Shown here: one piece after another, positions 9,560 to 20,500 of the stretch
Layout of the letters: each line of letters starts with the position of its first letter
Numbering within the stretch: position 1 is the stretch's first letter
From: CAWGMT01 sp963823675
Lineage (GTDB): Bacteria > Planctomycetota > Planctomycetia > Isosphaerales > Isosphaeraceae
NCBI GenBank assembly: GCA_963823675.1
Contig: CAWGMT010000010.1
Span: 186,001 to 250,000, forward strand
Direction of reading: 5' to 3'
Length of the DNA stretch: 64,000 bases
Made by a program: the position numbers and the translations under genes
Notes under the pieces: model-generated
What the model was told of the DNA's origin: nothing
Seen by the model: the letters and a program-made list of their open reading frames with translations, nothing else
The model's database searches: none

Positions 9560-9624
9560 TTCGTGCTTCGCCACTGACAACGGACACGACTACGGACAAC
9601 TGACACGCACTGACCACTGCGCCG
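9560..9624. repeat. Second ACTGAC-type degenerate repeat tract
   Basis: Contains CACTGACAACGGACACG, ACGGACAACTGACACGC and ACTGACCACTGC, the same sequence style as the tract at 8615-8692. Together the two tracts bracket the secreted OmpA-like gene. Confidence 0.4.
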
Positions 9625-11710
9625 TCACTCCGAGAACCCCACCGGGCCGTTGACGTACTTCTTCTCGAGTTTCAGGTGGTTGCGGAGGTTGTAGATGTCA
9701 TCCCACGCGGTCGTGGCGCGGAAGTCCTTGCCGGTGCGGGCCTCGATCCGGTTGAGGAAAAAGAATTCCAGGTCGTTGGGCTGCTTGACCTCGTCGCCCG
9801 GAGTCGGGGGCACCTGGCCGTGGTTCATGGGCTCGACCAGGTAGGGGGTCACCAGCACGACGAGCTCCTTCTCGATCCGCTGGCTGTTCGTATTGCTGAA
9901 GAAGGGCCCGATGATCGGCAGGTCGCCCAGGCCGGGGATGCGGTCGGTCTCGCCGGCGAGCGTCAGTTGCAGCAGGCCGGCGATGGCCAGGGTCTGCCCC
10001 TCGCGGAGCTCGACGGTGGTCTGCGCCTTGCGGGTGTTCAGGCCGGGAACCGGGCTACCGCCGGCGACCAGGGTGACGGCGATGGTGAAGTCGATGTTGC
10101 TGACCTCGGGGGCGACGGTGAGCCGGATGACGTCGCCGTCGAGGATGTAGGGGACGAAGCCCGAGGCGGACGCCGAACTCGCGGAACCGGACGGTGATCG
10201 TGGGGGCGACGCCGGCCCGCCGCTGACCTGGGGAACAGGCACCGGGAACTCGCCGCCGGCCAGGAAGCTGGCAGTCTGACCGTTGAGCGCCACCAGGTTG
10301 GGCTCGGCGAGGATCTTGAGCAGGCCGTTCTGCCGCAGGGCAGTGAGCGAGAACTCGAAGTTGCGTCCTGGAAGATGCCGAAGACGGTCGAGTTCGCGCC
10401 TGATCGGGGAGTGTCGCGGACCCGAAGAGTTGATTGCCGAGCGAGCAGGTTCCCGGGTTGGCCGATCGTCCCCTGGTAAGCGGTCGACCCGGCGATGCTC
10501 GATCCGACGATGCGCGCCGGTGCGGGGATCGACGCCCAGGAAGTTGGCACCGATCGCCGCATGGCCGTTCGGTTGAGCTCGGCGATCCGGACCTTGAGCA
10601 TGACCTGCTGCGAGCCGACGACGCGGAGGAGGTTGATGATCTGGGGCGGGAGCGCCGCGGATTGCTGAGCTGGGTGGGCCCGGCGAGCTCGGCAGAGGCG
10701 GCGTAGGCGGCAAACGGGTTCACCGGGGCCTCGGCGCCTTCGGCGGTCCCAGCAGCTGCGGCCCCGGGCACGAGTTCCCTGCGCACCCGCCGCGCCGGGT
10801 TGCATCGGGAGCACGAGACCCGGCGGTATCCCCGGACGCACCCGCGGCGCCGGCCTGAGCTCGGCCCCGGCCGTCTGACCTCCCAGGGCTCCCAAGTACC
10901 TGTCTTGTCTGCGCAAGCCGTGACCGTCCGGCCCTGCTCGATGTAGACCGAGTTGAGGTAAGCGCTGATGGTCTCGATGATCCGGGTAATCTGGGCCGGG
11001 TCGCGGGCCTCGCCTTCGACCACGAAGTGGTCCCGGATCTGGCTCAGCTTGACGCTGGCGTCGGGGAAGGTCGGCCTGGAGCTTGCCCTGATCAGGGTCA
11101 GGTCGGCGAGCACGCGGATTTCGAAGGTATACGTCTCGTTCCGCGCGGTCGTGATCGACAGGTCGGTCACGCCGATTCCCCGGCCGGTGATCCGGAGCTG
11201 GCGGGAGTTAAGCACGACGAAGTCGAGGATCGTCGGGTCGCCGACAGCGATCAGCGGCTGGCTTCGCCCGACGGTGATGTCCTTCCTGAGGGTGAGGATC
11301 CGCGCCTGGTTGACGAGCAGGTTGATCATGGAGTCGTTGCCGCGCAAGGGCTCGATGAACGCTTCCACGGAGCCGGGGCCCTGTGCCGGCCGGGGCGGCG
11401 CCAGCTTCATGCGCGGCAAATTCGGCGGGATCTCGCTCTCTTCAGAGAATTCCGGTGCGACCGGCCGCGCCTCGGCCTCCAAGGGCGCCACGATCCCGAG
11501 CGGCTGCGATGCAACCGGGCCAGCCGGCGGCGAGGCCGCGGCTGGCGGCGGGGCCGCGGCTGGCGGCGGGGCCGGGGCCGGCGGCTGCGGGACCTGTGCT
11601 CGGAGCCGCGCATCCCACCACGCCGCAATGACGAGGGCCGCAACGACCAGATTCAGCCAGCGAGGACGAGGCTGATCGCAAGCATCCCATCTAAAACGGA
11701 AACTCGGCAT
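9625..11710 (-). CDS. Secretin, CpaC/RcpA (type II/IV secretion) family, with about ten frame breaks
   Basis: The ATG at 11710 opens a protein with a membrane/signal segment (LNLVVAALVIAAWWDARLRA), a proline/alanine-rich stretch, and a pilus-secretin N-terminal domain (DITVGRSQPLIAVGDPTILD, LRITGRGIGVTDLSI). A BON-like segment follows (VVEGEARDPAQITRIIETI). Between about 10930 and 10170 the reading frame changes about ten times, yet each piece carries secretin sequence: INLLRVVGSQQVMLKVRIAE, GANFLGVDP, NSTVFGIFQDA, PTITVRFREFGVRLG. From about 10170 the frame is steady, with VPYILDGDVIRLTVAPEVS and the secretin core GLGDLPIIGPFF and ELVVLVTPYLVEP. The protein should form the outer-membrane ring of a Tad-type pilus or secretion system. 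Either this patch is badly sequenced or the gene is dead. Confidence 0.75.
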
Positions 11711-11918
11711 GATTGTCGGCCCCCGACTTTGCGTCAAGATCATCAAGACCCTCAACGCAAATTATCGACGATCGGGGAGATCGACTTAACAGCATCTGAT
11801 ACAACCGTCGCCTTCGGACTTTCCGGGGACGAAGCTCTCGCGTGAGCCAGATCAGGCAGAACCCGAGAAAAAGGCGAGCTGAACGTTTGTCGCACGCAAC
11901 GCGCGCCCACGACGCCGA

Positions 11919-12257
11919 TCAGGGGTGGTAGAGGTAAGGCCTGCCGCCGAGCAGACCGGCCATGGGGTTCGTCCGGTGCCATTCGACCTGAGAACCCGGC
12001 TGCCATGCGATAACCGCAGGGCACTGATAGACCGCGAAGATCGGGGCCGCATACGAACACCCCGTGCAGGTCGAATCGACGACGAACCCTGGGAACGGGT
12101 AGGCCTCCGGCATCGGGACAGAATAAGCGGAGGCAGGGTCATTTCCATTCTTTCCCGGAACGTTCTGCCCTCCGGCCGAAGCCGTGCCCGGCGCCAGCAT
12201 GACGGCTGCCAGGAGGACCAGGATCGAGGCGCTCTTCGCCAAACGCTCGCTGCCCAT
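11919..12257 (-). CDS. Small secreted protein, unknown
   Basis: 112 residues from the ATG at 12257, which has GGGAG nine bases upstream and a clear signal peptide (SASILVLLAAVMLAPGTASA). The mature part is about 84 residues, with VDSTCTGCSYAAPIFAVYQC, giving three cysteines in a short span that could form a disulfide, and a proline/tyrosine-rich end (GRPYLYHP). No family recognised. It is transcribed toward the secretin gene, 208 bp upstream of it. Confidence 0.65.
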   Translation of the reverse strand: MGSERLAKSASILVLLAAVMLAPGTASAGGQNVPGKNGNDPASAYSVPMPEAYPFPGFVVDSTCTGCSYAAPIFAVYQCPAVIAWQPGSQVEWHRTNPMAGLLGGRPYLYHP

Positions 12258-12463
12258 GGACTTGCTCCCTTTCTTCGCAAATGATGGGCCCCTTCCGCGG
12301 TCGGGTCGATCACGAGGGCCACGCGCCGATCTGAGGACGATCACCGAAGTGTAGCCGATGAATTTCGAAGTGGGAGAGCCGCCCTCGGCTGTCCGGGCGG
12401 ATGACAGCCGAGCGCGGCTGTCCCACAAGAAAGAAATTGCTCAATCGATTTTCTCGCCTTGCC

Positions 12464-14239
12464 TTACTCTCTCCGAGGGATGACCAGGTCCGCCGCGGTC
12501 ACGCTTGCCACGTAATTGCTGCCCGGCTCACCAGATAAGGCCCCGTCCAGGAGATTACCGCTGGTATCGGTCACGCCGGTCGGGGTCGTGCCATTGACGG
12601 TGAGCTGGTAGGACCGGTGGATCTTCAGCCGCCCCGCCGCGGCGATGGTCGCGGTGAGGGTCGATGGGTCATAGACGACCGAGGCGATCGGAACGGAGTG
12701 ACCCTGGGAGTTGGTGATCGTGTAATTGAGCGGATCCTGGGCGCTGGCCGGGTCGAGCGCCTTGTCGAACGTCAAGACCAGCGTCGTCGGCTGGGAATGG
12801 AACCCCAATCGAGCCAGGTGGACGACGGTCGGTCCGTCGCCCGGCGCCGGCGCGACGACCAGCGAAACAGCATTCGAGGCGCTGGTGGCGAAGGCGGAAT
12901 TGCCCTTGTAAACTGCGGTAATGATATGGGCCGCGGCACCCAGCCTCGTCGCCAAGGTCGCCTGGGCGACTCCGTTCTGCTCGACGAGGGGCTCCGGCGG
13001 CTGCGCCTGGCCGTCGATGAAAAAGGTGACGGTGCCGGTCGGCGTGGCAGTCACCGCAGTGGTGACAGTCGCGGTCAGCGTGACCACCTGGCCGACGATC
13101 GCAGGATTCGGCGCCACGGTCAGTTGCGTCGTGGTATAGATCTTCGGCCTGGCCAGGAGCACGCCCTTGTGCTTCTTGGCGGGTGGCGGCGTGGGCGGGG
13201 TCGGCACGCCGATTACGAACTCGCCGATCTTGTTGGTACTAGTTTCGGTGAAGTAAATGTTGCCGTCGGGACCGGTCGTGATGCCGGTGGCGCCGCTATT
13301 GGCCGTCGGGATCAGGATCTCCGTGATCAAGAACGTCGTCGGGTTGAGCTCGCCGATGTCGTTGGAACCGGGCTGGGTGAAGTAGAGGTTGCCGTCGGAG
13401 CCAGTCGTGATGGTCGTGGGTTCACTGCCCGCCACCGGGATCGGTTGCGACCGGAAAGCATGGGTGGTCGGGTTGAACTGGCCGATGCTGTCGGAGCCCG
13501 GTTCGGTGAAGTAGAGATCACCGTCGGTGCCGGCGGTGATCGTCGAGGTGCCGCCGATCGTGGTAGGAATGGGCAAATCCGAGATGGCGCCGGTGGCCAG
13601 ATTGAGGTGTCCGATCTTGTTCGCGGTGCTCTCGATGAACCACAAGCTATCGTCGGGACCCGAGATGATTCCACTGGCCCCACTGTTGGCCGTGGGGATG
13701 AAGAAGGTTTGGAAGACGCGGGTGGTCGGATTGAGCTGTTCGATGATGTTGGCACCAGTCGCGGTGAAGTACAGATCGCCGTTGGGACCGGTCGTGATGA
13801 ACTGGGGCCCGATGTTGGCAGTCGGGATCGGGAACGACGTGATCACGTGGGTCGCCGGGTCGAGTTGCTCAATGGCGTTATCTTGGGAAGCGGTAAAGTA
13901 GAGTTCGCCGTTTGTTCCGGCCGCGATATAGCTGTTGGAACCGATGGTGGCCTCCGGGACGAAAAAGGTGGTGAAGCCGTGGGTGGCCGGGAAGAACGCC
14001 CCGATCTGGTTGGTGCCGCCGGCGGTGAAATAGAGGGCGGCGTTGGGGCCAGACGTGATCCAGAACGGGTTGCTGTTGGCGGTGGGGATCGGGTACTCCC
14101 GGATCCCCACCGCCAACAACCGCCGCGACTCCAGGCCCTCAACCACCAGGCGCCGCGATCGGCCCGGCCTCGCCCCGGCTTGATCCCTTGCAGTTCGCCC
14201 AGTCCGCTCGGCTCGCGAACCCTCGCTCAATCGCCCCAT
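12464..14239 (-). CDS. Exported seven-bladed propeller (virginiamycin B lyase-like) with Ig-like and C-terminal domains
   Basis: 591 residues from the ATG at 14239, chosen because GGGAGAG lies nine bases upstream. The N-terminus is the planctomycete signature LVVEGLESRRLLA, which replaces a classical signal peptide. Seven repeats of about 43 residues follow (motif ITxGPDGxLYFTExxxNxIG…IPTANSG), making a seven-bladed Vgb/NHL-type propeller. Next come a linker PPAKKHKG, an Ig-like domain (QLTVAPNPAIVGQVVTLTAT) and a C-terminal domain resembling a bacterial Ig/SbsA-type fold (LVLTFDKALDPASAQDPLNY). True virginiamycin lyases are single-domain cytoplasmic enzymes, so enzymatic activity is unlikely; adhesion or binding is more plausible. 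It is divergent from the giant gene at 14565. Confidence 0.75.
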   Translation of the reverse strand: MGRLSEGSRAERTGRTARDQAGARPGRSRRLVVEGLESRRLLAVGIREYPIPTANSNPFWITSGPNAALYFTAGGTNQIGAFFPATHGFTTFFVPEATIGSNSYIAAGTNGELYFTASQDNAIEQLDPATHVITSFPIPTANIGPQFITTGPNGDLYFTATGANIIEQLNPTTRVFQTFFIPTANSGASGIISGPDDSLWFIESTANKIGHLNLATGAISDLPIPTTIGGTSTITAGTDGDLYFTEPGSDSIGQFNPTTHAFRSQPIPVAGSEPTTITTGSDGNLYFTQPGSNDIGELNPTTFLITEILIPTANSGATGITTGPDGNIYFTETSTNKIGEFVIGVPTPPTPPPAKKHKGVLLARPKIYTTTQLTVAPNPAIVGQVVTLTATVTTAVTATPTGTVTFFIDGQAQPPEPLVEQNGVAQATLATRLGAAAHIITAVYKGNSAFATSASNAVSLVVAPAPGDGPTVVHLARLGFHSQPTTLVLTFDKALDPASAQDPLNYTITNSQGHSVPIASVVYDPSTLTATIAAAGRLKIHRSYQLTVNGTTPTGVTDTSGNLLDGALSGEPGSNYVASVTAADLVIPRRE

Positions 14240-14564
14240 GCGATCATCTCTCCCTGCGGGATCCACACACTCCCTAACCCTCGAAAGCGAATCCGGTTCC
14301 TCGCCTTCGCCCCGGGTCATGACATGAAAAAACCACCCAGATCATACCATCGGCACAAAGGACCGTCCGACCCGACCCCGAGAACCCGATTTTGCAAGCG
14401 CATACGCGGCTAGGTTGAGAGCGGTTCTCGCTCGCGTTTCCACCCTACGGTTACCGGATTAGAGGATCTATGTGTTAGACTCTCATTTAGACCTCCCATT
14501 ATGCCACGACCACCCACTTGACCAGGGCTCACGATTCGCTCATCGGGACAGCGAGGTTGCAAGT
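14240..14564. promoter_or_regulatory. Divergent promoter region of two exported proteins
   Basis: 325 bases separate the outward-facing starts of the propeller protein (minus) and the giant repeat protein (plus). Promoters for both must lie here. I see an AT-richer patch around 14430-14500 but no motif I would name. Confidence 0.45.
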
Positions 14565-17500
14565 ATGAGGAAACACCGAGTCAGCAGCCGCCGCGCTCCG
14601 GATCGAGCGCGTCGTATCGGGTTTCGACCGCGAGTGGACGGCTTGGAGTCGCGGGTGCTTCTGGCAAACTACGTCGTCACGTCAACGTCGGACACGCCGG
14701 TGGCACCGACTCCGGATGTCCCGAACCCGCTCACGCTGCGCCAGGCCATCACCGAGGCCGATGCGAATCCGGGCCCCAACACGATCAGCTTTAATTTGGT
14801 GCCCAAGAACATCCCTGGCGTGGTCAACTTCGACCTCACCAACCAGGTTTGGACGATCGATGTCAATAACAATGTACCTCTCCCTCCAATCACGAGCCAG
14901 GTCACGATCGACGGGTACACCCAGAGCTTCGTAACAAGCTTTCAGAACCCCAACGTCTTTCAAAAAGTAACGCTCATCGATTCTCCCACCGGGGGAACTT
15001 TCACGCTGTCATTCGAGGGCGATACAACAGGTCCGATTCCTTACAATGCGACGGCCGCCCAGGTTCAAGCAGCCCTGGTAGCGCTGCCGGACATCGGACC
15101 AGGAAATGCTGAGGCGGCCCTCGGCCCCGTCAACACGGTTGGCGTCGTGATCGATCTGTATGGCGCTGCTCCAGCGCCATCCAACTGCTCACCGGGGATG
15201 CAACGAACCTGCAGGGTTTGTCGTTGGTGGCGCCTCCAGCCGTTGCGATCTCTCCCGTCTTCGCCGACATCACGTCGGTTCCGAACGCGGAAACCGTTGG
15301 ATTCGACGCCCAGGTGCGCGTGATCGTCAACGGCGCCAACGCGATGAACGAGCAATCCGATTTCCCGGGCCTGACCATCGAATCGGACCACAACATCATT
15401 CGAGGCCTGTCGATCGACGGCTTCTCGGCCGGCATCGCCCTCCAGGGGCAGGATGCCATTGGTGATCTGATCCAGGGAAACTACCTGGGACGGTACCTGG
15501 TCTTCCCAAACTCGAGCATCAGCGCTGCGCCGTCATTTGTCGCCGGGATTGGAAACGGAGTGGGTGTCAACATCGGCCCGCAGAACCCCGCGTTGCCGAG
15601 CAACAACTCGGTCGGCGGAGTGTCGCCAGCCACCCACAACGCCATTGCTGGCAACCTCGAACAGGGCGTGGTGATCGACCTCGGCGCCAATTATAACCAG
15701 GTGGTGGGCAACCTGATCGGCGTCCTCGAGCAGGATTCGACGGATTACTACCAGGTCGGCAATGGCGCCGAGGGCGTGTTGATCCAGTCGCAGAGCAACC
15801 TGATCGGGGGTGACACAGCCGGTGCGACCAACGTCATTTCGGCCAACCTGACCTATGGCGTACACATCGAAGGCCCTGGCGCGCTGGACAACCGGGTCGA
15901 TGGCAACTACATCGGCACCGACATCAATGGTGAGTATCTCTTCGGCCAGGGCGATCCCGGTAACGGGGAAGACGGGATCTTCATCGACGACGCACCCAGT
16001 AACCAGATTGGGATTCCCGCCCCCGCCCAGGGCGGCATCATCGGGATCTCGAACGTCGGGGGGAATGTCATCTCCGGGAATTCAGGTGCCGGGGTGCGCG
16101 TCTCCGGCGCCGCGGCTACGGGCAACATCATCCAGGGCAACTTGATCGGAACCGATCGCAGCGGGGCGAGTGCCCTGGGGAACTCCCTGGAAGGAGTGGT
16201 GCTCGCGTCGGCCGACAATACGGTGGGTGGTACGATTGCTGGCGCCGGCAACCTCATCTCGGGCAACTGGAGCGGTGTGCTGGTCAGCGGGCCCGCGGCG
16301 GGCGGCACCCTTATCGCCGGCAACATGATCGGCACCGACGAAACCGGTACCTACGTCCTCGGCAACGCCCTGGACGGCGTGGAGATCGATGGGGCATCGG
16401 ACAACACCATTGGCGGTACGGTCACCGCGGCACGCAACGTGATCTCCGGCAACAATATCGGCGTGCTGATCACGGCAGCGACCGCGACCAGCAACCTGGT
16501 TGAAGGCAACTACATCGGCACCGACGTGACGGGCCTCCTCGTCCTGGGCAACGAGAACGAAGGCGTGCGGATCGAGGGAGCTCCGGCCAATACGATCGGT
16601 GGTACATCACCCGCCGCGACCAACGTGATCTCGGGCAATGGGTGGGGCGTGACGATCACCGACCCCACGGCAATCGACAACATTGTGGAGGCGAACTTCA
16701 TCGGAGTCGGCACCGATGGACTGACGCCACTTGGCAACGAAGTCGATGGCGTGCTCATCACGGACGACGCATCGAATAACACAATCGGCGGGACCGGGGG
16801 CGGACAGGCCAACACGATCGCATTCAACCTGGCCACCGGGGTATTCGTCGAGTCGGGGACCGGTGACTCGATCCTGACAAACAGCATCTATTCTAATGGG
16901 CGACAGGGAATCGTGCTGGTCGGGACGGCCAATAACGCCCAGAGCGCACCCACGCTCACCGGCGCGACCGGCGGCGGGACGGGCAGCAATATTCAGGGCT
17001 CGCTCGCCAGCATTCCCAGCACCACGTTCCTGATCCAGTTTTTCAGCAGCCCGGTCCCGGATCCATCCGGCTTCGGCCAGGGAGAGACGTTCCTCGGTTC
17101 AACGACTGTCATGACCAGCGCCGGCGGCAGCGCACCGATCAACGTTAACCTGGTGAACGGGCTGGCCACCGGGGCCTGGGCGACAGCCCTTGCGACCAAC
17201 GAGAGTACGGGCGATACCTCCGCCTTCTCAAATGCCATCTCGGCGCAGCCGGCCGGCGTCGCCTTCTCGGCCGCGAGCTATACCGTTGCTTCCAATGCTG
17301 GGATGGAAACGATCGACGTCCTGCGGACCGGAAATCTGAATGTTGCCGTCTCGGTGAGTTACGCCACGTCAAACGGCTCCGCCATAGCCGGTCAGGATTA
17401 CACGAGCGTCGCGGGCACGCTCACCTTTGCTCCCTCTGTGACCGACCAGAGCTTCACGATTCCGATCCTGGACAACACCAATCGTTCGACCAATTTTTCG

Positions 17501-20500
17501 ACGGTCAACCTGACCCTCAGCCAGCCGGGCGGGGGCGCGACCTTGGGCGCGATCAGCTCGGCGACGCTGAACATCACAAACAGTAACCAGAACGTCTCGA
17601 CGTTCGTTGTCACCAATACCGGTGACAGCGGTCCGGGCACGCTCCGCGCCGCAATCATAGCCGCCAACGCAGATCCGAACCCGGGCGTTGACAACATCGT
17701 ATTTGATATCCCAGCCTCCACGGCGCCCCTCCTGAACGTGCCGGTCGCGGGATTCGACCCGACTACGCAAACCTGGACAATTGCCCTGCAAAGCCCGCTG
17801 CCGGAAATCACCCACGCGGTTGCGATCGACGGATACACGCAGGCAAACGCCGGCGTCCCCTTCGTCTACCCGGGCAACATCACGTCGGCCGTCCAGCTCG
17901 TCAGTGTCGATGCCACCGGCGGGTTTTTTACCCTGACGACTTCTGCCCCGCTGCCGGTAAACGCGTCGACCCAGCCGATTCCCTTCGACGCCACGGCCGC
18001 GCAAGTCCAGGCCGCGCTCGCTATGATCGTCGGGGCAAACAACGTGGTCGTCACCGGCGGGCCTGTTGCGGCGGGCGTCACCATCACGTTCCAGGGCATG
18101 TACGGACAAGAGGCAATTCCCAACCTGATCATCACCAGCAACCTGACCGGGCCCACTCCGACTTTCAATGTTCAGACGGTAACTGTTGGCGGCGTCATCC
18201 AGAGCACGAACGAGATCACGTCAGCACCCAACACTCTCGCGGCTCTCATCGGCAATAATGCCCAGGTTCGCGTAATCGTCAACGGCAGCCAGGCTCCCAG
18301 CGGCGCTACCGACATCGGGTTCGAGATCAACGCCTCGAACAGCCTGCTGCGCGGCCTGGCCATCGAAGGTTTCAACGTCGGCGTCTCCGTTCCCAATCCC
18401 ACCGATGCCGGCGACCTGATCCAGGGCAACTTCATCGGCGAGTATCTCGCCTATCCCGTCGACCCGAATTCTGGCATCGCCCTGCCTTCACCCAGCACGG
18501 TCGAGCTGGCCGGCCTGGGAAACACGCAGCAAGGGGTCGTGCTCGGCTCGCGAAACGCGACCCTGGGCGGCGTCGAGACCCAGGACAGCAACGTCATCGG
18601 CGGCAATGGATCGCAGGGCGTGTTGATCGAGCCCGGCGCATCGGGCAACCAGGTCCTGGGGAACCAGATCGGCCTGGCCGGACCATCCTCCAGCGGCTCT
18701 TACTTCCTGGCCGGCAACGGTGCCGAAGGGGTGCTGATCGAGTCGTCGGGAACGGCCGCCAATCCGGCGAGCATCATTTATGCGTCGAGCAACATCATCG
18801 GGGGGGCCGTTGCGGGCGCGGGCAATCTCATCTCGGACAACCATACTACGGGCGTCCACATTGAAGGCGTGGGCGCGACGCGGAACCTGGTCGAGGGCAA
18901 CTACATCGGCCTGGCACCCGGCGGCGATTTCGTGTTCGGCGGCAGCCGGACCGGCAATCTTGCCGACGGCGTGTGGATTGACGATGCCCCCGGCAACCAG
19001 GTCGGAGGACCGGTATCGAGCGACGGCAATGTGATCTCGTCGAACGCGGGTAATGGTGTGAACATCACCGGCGCCGATGCGTCGGGCAACACGGTCCAGA
19101 ACAACATCATCGGCCTGACGGCCGCCGGGACATCCGCGCTGGGCAACGATGAGGCCGGAGTGGCCGACACCGCCCCCGGGACCATCATCGGCCCGGGGAA
19201 CGTGATCTCGGCCAATTTGATCGGCGTGTCGATCTCCGGCGCGGGTGCGACCGGCGTGGTCGTGACCGGCAACCTGATCGGCACCGACCCGACGGGCGAG
19301 GCCGACCTGGGCAATGCTCAGCAAGGTGTCGAGATCGACAACGCGTCGGGCGATACGGTGTCGGGCAATGGCCAGGGGTCGCAGGTCATCTCGGGCAACC
19401 TGGTGGGCGTGGAGATCGACGGCGCGAATTCGACGGGAAACCTGATCGAGGGGAACTTCATCGGGATCGACAAGGCGGGAACGGCCGACCGGGGCAACGC
19501 GAACCAGGGTGTGTTGATCAACGGAGCCTCCGGCAACACGATCGGCGGGACCACGCCCGCGGCCAGAAACGTGATCTCGGCCAACCAGTGGGGCATCGAA
19601 CTCGAAGGCCCCGCCGCGGCGGGCAACCTTGTCGAAGGGAATTTCGTCGGAACCGACGTGACCGGAACCTTGCCACTAGGCAATGAAGTCGTCGGCATCT
19701 TGATCGAGGGAGCGGCCGGCAACACGGTGGGCGGGACGACGGCCGCGGCGAGCAACGTGATCTCGGCCAACAACACCGGCATCCAGCTCGACGGTCCCAC
19801 CACGACGGGCAACGTCGTCGCGGGGAATCTGATCGGGACCAACGTGGCCGGTACCTTGCCTTTGGGCAATCGAGTCGACGGCATCTTGATCGAGGGAGCG
19901 GCCGGCAACACGGTCGGTGGGACGACGGCCGCGGCTCGCAACGTGATCTCGGCCAACCAGTGGGGCATTCAGCTCGACGGCCCCACCGCGATGGGGAACA
20001 GCGTCGAGGGAAATTTCATCGGGACCGACTTGACCGGTACGCTGCCTTTGGGCAACACCGTCAACGGCATCCTTTTCAGTAACAACGCCTCGAATAACAC
20101 GGTCGGCGGGACAGCGGCCGGCCAGGGCAATACGATCGCGTTCAACGTGGCAGCCGGGGTGAGCGTGCTGTCGGGCACCGGCGACTCGATCCTGTCGAAC
20201 AGCATATTCTCCAACGGACAGCGAGGGATCTTCCTGAGTGCGACGGGCAACAATGGGCAGAGCGCACCGGTGATTTCCACAGTGATCGGCGGAGGGGGCG
20301 CCGTCACACTTATCGAGGGGTCGCTCACCAGCGTCCCGAACACCAGCTTTCTGATCCAGTTCTTCAGCAACATTACTCCGGATCCGTCGGGTTTCGGCCA
20401 GGGCCAGACGTTCATTGGCTCGACGACCGTCACGACCGACGCCAGCGGCAATGCGACCATTAACTTTCAACTTCCCAGCGGCGTTCCCGCTGGAGAATGG

